Origin: JAPKYZ01 sp033763835
GTDB lineage: Bacteria; Acidobacteriota; Terriglobia; Bryobacterales; Bryobacteraceae
Assembly: GCA_033763835.1 (NCBI GenBank)
Contig: JANRJS010000036.1
Location: forward strand, 1-64,000
Length of the DNA: 64,000 bases
Reading direction: 5' to 3'
The notes under the pieces were generated by a model. It ran no database searches, was not told the origin of the DNA, and saw only the letters and a list, made by a program, of their open reading frames with translations. Made by a program: the position numbers and the translations under genes. Of this stretch, positions 58,151 to 64,000 are shown piece by piece; within the stretch, counting starts at the first letter, position 1; each line of letters opens with the position of its first letter.

Positions 58151-59134
58151 CTACTGCAGCGCAATGCGCGCCTGCGCCGTCAAACCCGGCTTCACGGCCG
58201 GATCGGGCGACGTGAACGGAGCGACAATCTGCGTTCCGTTCACCGTTTCGATGGCGCCGGCCAACGCTTGCCCTCCCGCCTCGACAACTTGAATCAGCAC
58301 GGGCTGCCCCGGTTTCAAACGCGCGGCTTGGACGGGTGTCGCTTCCGCGACGAGTTCGAGCGCGGTGAGATCGACGGCGATCTGGAAGAGATCTTTCATG
58401 TCGCGCTTCACTTCCTCGCCCGCCGCCGATTTCCGGCCGACCAGCAATCCGTCCACCGGCGCGTGCACTTCGGTTTCGAGCAGTTGCGCTTGCAGATCTT
58501 CCAGGTCGGAGTTCTTGTCCGTCAACAAGCGCCGGGCTTCTTCCACCGCTTTTTGCGCCATGTCGACTTTCGACGCCGACTGCCGGGCGATTTCTTCGAC
58601 CGCCTCCGCCTCGGTCGTGAGCGACTCGAGTTCTTTCTGCGCTTTTTCGTAAGTGAGACGGGGCGTCGCGCCTTGGGCGAGCAGCGTTTGTTGCCGCGAA
58701 AAGTTACGCTGCGCCATCGCCAGCGAAGCCTTGACACGGGCCGCGTCGGCCTCGGCTCGCGACGCTTCCAGGCGCGTGGAAATCGCCGACGCTTCCGCGC
58801 CGTTCAACTTCGCTTCGAGGCGCTCCACTTCGGCCTTCGCCTCCTCGATCCGCGTATCGAGCGCCGTGTTCTTAATCCGCGCCAGTAACTGGCCTTCGAA
58901 TACTTCCTGCCCTTCGACAACCTCCACCGATTCGAGGACTCCGTCGATGGGCGCGCCGACCGGGACGACGGTCTTCGCGCGAATTCGCCCGGCGAGGATG
59001 AGTTCGGTTTCGACCGGAGCCGCCGCCACTGGCGCGGCCGGCGGGGCCGCTTTCGGCCGGAAGTAGTAAACCGCGCCCGCCGCCCCGGCGAGAAACGCTC
59101 CGGCGGCGAGCGCGATTCGGATTTTCGCGCTCAC
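58151..59134 (-). CDS. HlyD-family periplasmic adaptor without adjacent partners
   Basis: A 327-residue adaptor: N-terminal membrane anchor (IRIALAAGAFLAGAAGAVYY), first lipoyl part (IDGVLESVEVVEGQEVFEGQ), long coiled coil (residues ~85-220), second lipoyl part (EVHAPVDGLLVGRKSAAGEE), and barrel end (TAQARIALQ). Usually paired with an ABC or RND transporter, but none flanks it. It may serve a transporter elsewhere or a partner protein such as the upstream TPR-TonB pair. It is transcribed opposite to that pair. Confidence 0.82.
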   Translation of the reverse strand: MSAKIRIALAAGAFLAGAAGAVYYFRPKAAPPAAPVAAAPVETELILAGRIRAKTVVPVGAPIDGVLESVEVVEGQEVFEGQLLARIKNTALDTRIEEAKAEVERLEAKLNGAEASAISTRLEASRAEADAARVKASLAMAQRNFSRQQTLLAQGATPRLTYEKAQKELESLTTEAEAVEEIARQSASKVDMAQKAVEEARRLLTDKNSDLEDLQAQLLETEVHAPVDGLLVGRKSAAGEEVKRDMKDLFQIAVDLTALELVAEATPVQAARLKPGQPVLIQVVEAGGQALAGAIETVNGTQIVAPFTSPDPAVKPGLTAQARIALQ

Positions 59135-59163
59135 CTACCGATGATATTCTTGAGACCTTGAGT

Positions 59164-59397
59164 ATGTTCGGTGGATTGCGGCTCGGCGACGATCTCGACG
59201 ACTTTTGCATTAAGTGCAAACGCATCACCAATCACGCGATCGTCGCGCTGATCGAGGAAAAACCGGCTCGCGTGCGCTGCCGGAGTTGTTACTTCGATCA
59301 TCCGTTTCTCAACGAAATCGCTCCGCCGAAAAAAGAGTCGCCGAAGAAGGCGGCCGCCGCTCCTAAGCCGGAACCCGAACCGGAAGCGGCCGGTTAG
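59164..59397 (+). CDS. Small zinc-ribbon-like protein
   Basis: A 77-residue protein with two CxxC knuckles (FCIKCKRITNH and VRCRSCYFDHPF) that could bind one zinc ion, followed by a Pro/Lys/Ala/Glu-rich disordered tail. It has no signal peptide. I do not recognise a named family. ATG 59164 is preferred over TTG 59158. It ends in a 4-nt overlap with the convergent APC transporter gene. Confidence 0.65.
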   Translation: MFGGLRLGDDLDDFCIKCKRITNHAIVALIEEKPARVRCRSCYFDHPFLNEIAPPKKESPKKAAAAPKPEPEPEAAG

Positions 59398-61622
59398 CCG
59401 CGCCGCATTTCCCGCTGGACTTCCGCGACTACTTCCGGCTGGTTCGGACCGTCGAGATCGCGCTCCAGCCTCTGTAACGCCACGCCGACCACGTCGCGAT
59501 GGTGGAGCGTCGATCCCAGGCCCGCCTTGTCCGAGAGCTTCAACCAAATGTCGTGCAGGCGGTCGAGATCTTCGGGCCACAGCCGGGGCGGGTGCGGTCC
59601 CAGGTTGACGTACTTCGAGGGCCGTCCGGGGCGGATGATCTCGAGGGAGAAGGCGTGGCGCGGCTCGGGGAGTTTTTCCCACGCGAGTCCGATGCGCCGC
59701 GCGAGCTCGTCGGACATCATCTTCGCGGAAACGCCGGTGACCAATCGCGACGCGCGCAGTTGATTCGCCGTCTGCACCATCGCGTCGAACGGATTGACGG
59801 CGGGCACCACCAGCAGTTCCACCGGCTTCCCTTCTTTTTCCGCCATCTCGACGACGTGCGAGAACAATTCCTGTTCGTACACCGAGAACAGTTGATCGTT
59901 GGTAAGCGCGTATTCGCCTTCGCCCGCCGACATAGGGCGCACGGTCATCACAACGATGTCGTGGCGCCGCAGATTCGCTTTCTCGAGCGTCTTCTTCAGG
60001 TGCTCCATCTGCTGGTAGCCGCGCACGGCGACCAGGATGCAGCCGGGCCGGGCGTCCACGGTCTGCGCGTCGATCTTGGGGCTCATTTCGAGATTGAACT
60101 GCTCAAGACCGGCGCCGGCGGCCTTCTTCTGCCGGTTGTTGACGTACTCGGAGATGCGGAACAGCAGGTAAAGAAGGATGGTGAAGCTGACGCCGGAGAT
60201 CGTGGCGATCTTTTTCGAGAAGAGGTTCGCGATGGCGATCGTCAGCAGCGTGAGCGTGAGCAAGCCGAGGCCCACGGGAATTTCGGTGTTCCCGATTTTG
60301 AAGTTCAGCGGTACTTTGTATTCCTGATCGCTGCGCTGGAAGCGCAGCGCCAGCACGCCGAGCGACTTCATGAAGAAGCTCCAGATGACGCCGAACGCGT
60401 AGGCTTCGCCCAGAAGATACGTATTGCCGCCCGACAAGAGAATCGTGACGACCTGTAGCAGCGCGATCAGGTTCACAATACGGAACGTCGTCCCGAACTT
60501 GGGGTGGGGTTTGCGGAACCAGCCCAGCAGCACGCCGTCCTCGGCCACGCGATTCAGCACTCCGTTCGCGCCGATCATCGAGGTGTTCACCGCGCCCGAG
60601 AGGATCAGTACGCCTACGCCGACAACGAAGATGTGGAACGCGAGCTTGAGCAGGTACGGCCCGGTGAGGCTCATCGACAGCCCGCCGATCAAGTTCTCGT
60701 AATACTGCGGCTTAACGTTATCGGGGATCACCATGGCGGCCAGCAGCGTCACGACGCCCGTCGAGATTACGGCGTACGTGCAAACGATCATCGCCGTGAT
60801 CCGCAGGTTGCGCATTTTTGGGTAAGCGATTTCGCGATACACCTGGGCCAGCGTTTCGAAACCCGACATCGCCAAAAGCGAGTGCCCGAAGGCGATCGTG
60901 AACGCGGCCAGCGGAATCTCGGGCCACATCGTGCCCTTGAGCCAACCGAGGGCGTCGTCCGAAAACTTCAGCGAACTCATCGAGGGCAGCGGCGGCAGCT
61001 TGTAGCGGCCTTCGGCGACGATCGTGATCAACGACCATGCGATCAGCGTCACCACCATCACGGTCATGATCTGCATGATCCGCAGCGCCTTACCCGACGA
61101 TTCGTGAATGCCCTTCGTGTTCGACCGCCAAAAGTACGCTGTGACGACGACGCCGAAGAACATGGCGAACCGGTTCGGGTCGATGTGATACGGCTGGTGC
61201 AGCAGTTCGAAGATTTCGTTTAACAGGCGGCCCAGATACTGCCCCGCGCTGACGGAACTAATGGGGCCGGTGAGGACGTAATCCACCACAAGCGCCGACA
61301 CGGAAATCTTCGCCATGTTGGGGCCGAGGCTGTCGCGCACGACGACGTAAACGCCTCCGCGAACGAACATCGAGCAACTTTCCATGTAGACGCTGCGTAC
61401 GGCGAAGCTGAACAGCATCACCGCCAGCACGAACCATGGAGCCGCCTTACCGATGGCCTGTTCCGCGATGCCGCCCGCGTAATAGGAGGACGACGCCAGA
61501 TCGCTTAAGACGATCGCGGCGCCGCGCCAGAAGGAGATAAATGAAAGCGCAACCGTTGTCGCGACAACGATGCGCGTGGGAGAGCCCGCCGGAGACGACC
61601 CCTCGGGCTGCGCCGTGCTCAC
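59394..61622 (-). CDS. APC-superfamily amino acid permease with C-terminal soluble domain
   Basis: A 742-residue protein. Residues ~15-490 form about 12 membrane helices of an APC permease, including SFISFWRGAAIVLSDLASSS, FGHSLLAMSGFETLAQVYRE and GAVNTSMIGANGVLNRVAED. Residues ~500-742 form a cytoplasmic domain in which GCILVAVRGYQQMEHLKKTL and RHDIVVMTVRPMSAG resemble universal-stress-type (USP) folds, probably a regulatory module. The amino acid substrate is unknown. It diverges from the CCA-adding enzyme gene (25-bp gap). Confidence 0.85.
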   Translation of the reverse strand: MSTAQPEGSSPAGSPTRIVVATTVALSFISFWRGAAIVLSDLASSSYYAGGIAEQAIGKAAPWFVLAVMLFSFAVRSVYMESCSMFVRGGVYVVVRDSLGPNMAKISVSALVVDYVLTGPISSVSAGQYLGRLLNEIFELLHQPYHIDPNRFAMFFGVVVTAYFWRSNTKGIHESSGKALRIMQIMTVMVVTLIAWSLITIVAEGRYKLPPLPSMSSLKFSDDALGWLKGTMWPEIPLAAFTIAFGHSLLAMSGFETLAQVYREIAYPKMRNLRITAMIVCTYAVISTGVVTLLAAMVIPDNVKPQYYENLIGGLSMSLTGPYLLKLAFHIFVVGVGVLILSGAVNTSMIGANGVLNRVAEDGVLLGWFRKPHPKFGTTFRIVNLIALLQVVTILLSGGNTYLLGEAYAFGVIWSFFMKSLGVLALRFQRSDQEYKVPLNFKIGNTEIPVGLGLLTLTLLTIAIANLFSKKIATISGVSFTILLYLLFRISEYVNNRQKKAAGAGLEQFNLEMSPKIDAQTVDARPGCILVAVRGYQQMEHLKKTLEKANLRRHDIVVMTVRPMSAGEGEYALTNDQLFSVYEQELFSHVVEMAEKEGKPVELLVVPAVNPFDAMVQTANQLRASRLVTGVSAKMMSDELARRIGLAWEKLPEPRHAFSLEIIRPGRPSKYVNLGPHPPRLWPEDLDRLHDIWLKLSDKAGLGSTLHHRDVVGVALQRLERDLDGPNQPEVVAEVQREMRRG

Positions 61623-61647
61623 AGCCTAGTATTTTACGCTGATTGCG

Positions 61648-62961
61648 ATGACGGCGCGCGATGCGATCGCCCAACTGCGGGCGGCGGGACACTCGGCGTA
61701 CCTTGTCGGCGGGGGCGTTCGCGACCGTTGGCTGGGGATTCCGGCGAGCGACGAGGACATTGCGACGGACGCCGTTCCCGGCCGATTGCGCGAACTATTT
61801 CCGGGCGCGCGGCTGGTGGGCGCGCATTTCGGCGTGGTGATCGTCGATGGCGTCGAGATCGCCACCTATCGCAGCGATTCCGCATACCTCGACGGCCGCC
61901 GGCCCGAAAGCGTCTCCTTCGTCGCCACTCCCGAGGAGGATTCGCGCCGCCGCGACTTTACGATCAACGCACTTTACGAGGATCCATTCACGGGCGGGAT
62001 TCTCGACTTTCACGGCGGCCTCGACGACCTGCGCGCGGGCGTGATTCGCGCGATCGGCGATCCGGTGGAACGGTTCGAGGAAGACCGTCTTCGCCTGCTG
62101 CGCGCCGTGCGTTTCGCTTCGAGATTCGGATTCCGGATCGAGCCGCGTACGTTCGCCGCGATTCGCGAACTCGCTCCACGGGTTTCGGCGGTGGCCGCGG
62201 AGCGCGTCCGCGACGAACTCACGCGCATGCTCACCGAAGGCCGTGCGCGATCCGCATTCGAGTTATTGAACGAGACCGGTTTACTCCACGAGGTGTTGCC
62301 CGAAGTCGAGGCGTTTCGCGGTGTGGAGCAACCGCCCGAATTCCATCCCGAAGGCGACGTGTGGACGCACGTTCTGATCATGCTCGAAGGGCTGCCGGAG
62401 AGCGCGTCCCCGGCGCTCGCCTGGGGCGTGTTGTTACACGATGTGGGCAAGCCCGCGACATTTTCGCGTTCGGACCGGATTCGCTTCAACGGCCATGTCG
62501 AAGTGGGTGTCGGGATCGCCCGGCGAATCCTCAACCGCCTGAAATTTTCGAATGAGGACGCGGATCAAATTCTGGCGCTGGTGGCGAACCATATGCGCTT
62601 CGGCGACGTGCGGCGAATGAAGGAGTCCACGCTGAAGCGCTTTCTGCGGCTCGATCGTTTCGACGAGCATTTGGCTCTCCACCGATTGGATTGCTTATCG
62701 AGCCACGCTCAACTCGGGAACTACGATTTCATGCGGGAGCGGTTCGAATCGATGCCGCCGGACGAAGTGCGCCCGCCACGCCTTCTGACGGGAGCCGATC
62801 TGATCGCCGCCGGTTACCGGCCGGGGCCGGAGTTCAAGCGCGTTCTGGACGAAGTGGAAGACGCGCAACTCGAGGGGAGCATCGCGGACAAGGAATCGGC
62901 GTTAGCGCTGGCGAAGGAAAAATTCGCGGCTAGCTCTGCGCCGCCGCCAACTTCGGAATGA
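61648..62961 (+). CDS. cca: CCA tRNA nucleotidyltransferase (with HD domain)
   Basis: A 437-residue class II nucleotidyltransferase adding or repairing the CCA end of tRNA. Catalytic site GGGVRDRWLG and SDEDIATDA (two metal-binding Asp), then RRRDFTINALYEDPF and EDRLRLLRAVRFASRF for nucleotide and tRNA recognition. An HD-type hydrolase domain follows (GVLLHDVGKPATF, GHVEVGVGIARRIL). A poly(A) polymerase with the same head is the main alternative. The 3' end overlaps the broken sixA gene on the other strand by 32 nt. Confidence 0.93.
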   Translation: MTARDAIAQLRAAGHSAYLVGGGVRDRWLGIPASDEDIATDAVPGRLRELFPGARLVGAHFGVVIVDGVEIATYRSDSAYLDGRRPESVSFVATPEEDSRRRDFTINALYEDPFTGGILDFHGGLDDLRAGVIRAIGDPVERFEEDRLRLLRAVRFASRFGFRIEPRTFAAIRELAPRVSAVAAERVRDELTRMLTEGRARSAFELLNETGLLHEVLPEVEAFRGVEQPPEFHPEGDVWTHVLIMLEGLPESASPALAWGVLLHDVGKPATFSRSDRIRFNGHVEVGVGIARRILNRLKFSNEDADQILALVANHMRFGDVRRMKESTLKRFLRLDRFDEHLALHRLDCLSSHAQLGNYDFMRERFESMPPDEVRPPRLLTGADLIAAGYRPGPEFKRVLDEVEDAQLEGSIADKESALALAKEKFAASSAPPPTSE

Positions 62962-63421
62962 CCAGCCAACGCAGCGTACCGTGCGGCTGCGCCCCGAAAG
63001 ACTCGACGTCGACCCGCATGAGCGCGCCCTTTTTGAAGTCCGTGCGGAGCGCCGGAGCGTTCAGCAGATAGGCCGCCGTCGCCGACATCAGCGGTTCGTG
63101 ACTGACGAGCATCACCTAATCGACGGTCTTGTGCGCGCGGATTTCCTGCCAAACCGAATCGGGACGGCCGTCGGGAGTCAGCGTCGCCGATTCGAGCGAC
63201 TCCGCTTCCGAGGCGAGGAACTCGACCACCATGTCGGCGGTTTGCCGCGCGCGGCGATAGGGGCTCGACAGAATTAGAGACACGGCCGTGTCGGCCTGCC
63301 TCGCCAGTCGTAACACTTCTTTCAGTTTTTTGCGGCCTTCGGGAACCAAAGCGCGGTCGCGGTCGGGCATTCCGGCGCGCTCGTCTTCGGCGATCCCATG
63401 CCGCAACAGATAAATCTGCAT
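62930..63421 (-). pseudogene. sixA: Phosphohistidine phosphatase (SixA-like) interrupted by one in-frame TAG
   Basis: From ATG 63419-63421 the frame opens with MQIYLLRHGIAEDERAG, containing the catalytic RHG motif, and SSPYRRARQTADM. After 101 codons (KTVD) a TAG at 63116-63118 stops it. The same frame then resumes (VMLVSHEPLMSATAAYL) with the second catalytic His and runs 61 codons to the stop at 62930. Without the TAG the product would be about 163 residues, the normal SixA length. The change CAG to TAG is the simplest history. A sequencing error, readthrough or true inactivation cannot be told apart here. Confidence 0.85.
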
Positions 63422-63462
63422 TGGCTTTCGCCTCATTTTGTCATACTGTACGAGAACTTTTG

Positions 63463-64000
63463 ATGACAGCCGAAACAGAAACGCGCTTCGGCGTTTTGAC
63501 GCGCGCGGCTCCGTTTTTGGCGGGTGCGTCGGCGATCGCCATTGTTTTTTCTATCGCCGCCGCCCAAATTCTGCTGGGTTTGACGATCGTCTGCCTTGCG
63601 ATTTCCCGGGCGAAGTGGCGCTTTCCGGCGATCGGATGGCCGGTGCTGGGGCTGTTCGTTTGGACCCTGATCGCGCTCGCCGTTTCGGGCGATTCCGCCA
63701 CGGGTTGGCCGCAGGTGAAGAAATTCTTCGTCTACGCGGAGTTCGCCGCCGTCGCCTCGGCGATTCGGGGACGCAAGGCGGTACGCGCCACGCTGTTCGG
63801 GATTGCGTCGGCGGGCGCGCTTTCGGCGGCGTGGAGCGTGATGCAGTACGCGCGCAAAGTTTCCGAAGCGGCCGCCACTGGACAAGATTTCTACACCTAC
63901 TACACGGGCAGCCGTACCACCGGATTCATGAGCCACTGGATGACGTTTTCGGGCGAGATGCTGATCGTGCTCGCGATTCTGGTGGCGGCGGCGTTGTGGG
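63463..64000 (+). CDS. O-antigen ligase/polymerase-like membrane protein (partial, 3' end outside window)
   Basis: The ATG at 63463 opens a frame of at least 179 codons that continues past the window end. The visible part contains several membrane helices (FLAGASAIAIVFSIAAAQIL, AIGWPVLGLFVWTLIALAVS). The loop SRTTGFMSHWMTFSGEMLIV resembles the conserved region of Wzy/WaaL-type O-antigen ligases. Role: attachment or polymerisation of surface polysaccharide at the inner membrane. The assignment is provisional because more than half the gene is missing. Confidence 0.7.
   Translation, partial: MTAETETRFGVLTRAAPFLAGASAIAIVFSIAAAQILLGLTIVCLAISRAKWRFPAIGWPVLGLFVWTLIALAVSGDSATGWPQVKKFFVYAEFAAVASAIRGRKAVRATLFGIASAGALSAAWSVMQYARKVSEAAATGQDFYTYYTGSRTTGFMSHWMTFSGEMLIVLAILVAAALW

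Noticed and set aside
15488..63118. Genome-wide reassignment of TAG to an amino acid
   Set aside because: Many complete genes here (gatA, sodA, the TPR and HlyD-like genes, and sixA itself at its true end) terminate in TAG at the expected place.

Overview
The window is GC-rich (roughly 60%) and gene-dense. It most likely comes from an Acidobacteriota genome of the Solibacter/Bryobacter group. Evidence is three very long Oar-type TonB-dependent receptors with N-terminal carboxypeptidase-regulatory domains, a secreted BACON-domain protein ending in what looks like the Solibacter-type C-terminal domain, a giant secreted Ig-repeat protein, and many PIN-domain toxin modules in a chromosomal setting. 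No rRNA, tRNA, CRISPR array or transposase gene was seen.

Layout. 1-6903 (minus): 5' part of a giant secreted protein of at least 2301 residues with 21 Ig-like repeats and a BACON domain, running off the left edge. 7.1-9.9 kb: maf, then dciA-gatC-gatA. 9.9-12.1 kb (minus): a compact operon of a 98-residue peptide with a YEKPVI leader-like start, a B12-type radical SAM enzyme carrying a C-terminal PqqD-like domain, and a 36-residue membrane peptide; this is the best candidate for an undescribed RiPP-like pathway. 12.2-19.7 kb: superoxide dismutase and two tandem TonB-dependent receptors, the downstream one broken by a single in-frame TAG. 19.8-27.6 kb: an accessory-like stretch with PIN and ParE-type toxin-antitoxin genes, a truncated asparaginase and a partly duplicated sua5 end, mixed with mutM, a fused homocysteine methyltransferase/MTHFR, DUF4256 and SnoaL genes. 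27.6-31.5 kb: SAM hydroxide adenosyltransferase; cysteine desulfurase-mnmA-lipid A-type acyltransferase. 31.5-39.3 kb: membrane/TPR/MFS operon, VOC, a second TA region, cyclophilin, GNAT and DUF4272. 39.3-47.9 kb: glgB, an adenosine deaminase homologue, and a complete TetR-controlled DevBCA/TolC-type efflux operon. 47.9-59.4 kb: matrixin-like protease, cysE, an unpartnered nuoA, the BACON protein, an AlaX-like editing protein, a transporter, and a third TonB receptor paired with a TPR protein. 59.4-64 kb: APC transporter, CCA-adding enzyme, a sixA gene also broken by an in-frame TAG, and the start of an O-antigen-ligase-like gene.

Two regulatory features stand out. A 42-nt double-stem element occurs twice (7700-7741 and 28391-28432), each 10-11 nt before the start codon of a housekeeping operon (dciA-gatCA; nifS-mnmA), with a compensatory A-T to C-G change in the inner stem. 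The tetR/permease intergenic region carries two TTGAC-N6-GTCAA operators, each covering the -35 of a promoter whose -10 lies exactly 6 nt before the start codon, which predicts leaderless transcripts in both directions.

All protein calls rest on motif reading and recall of families; no database search was run.
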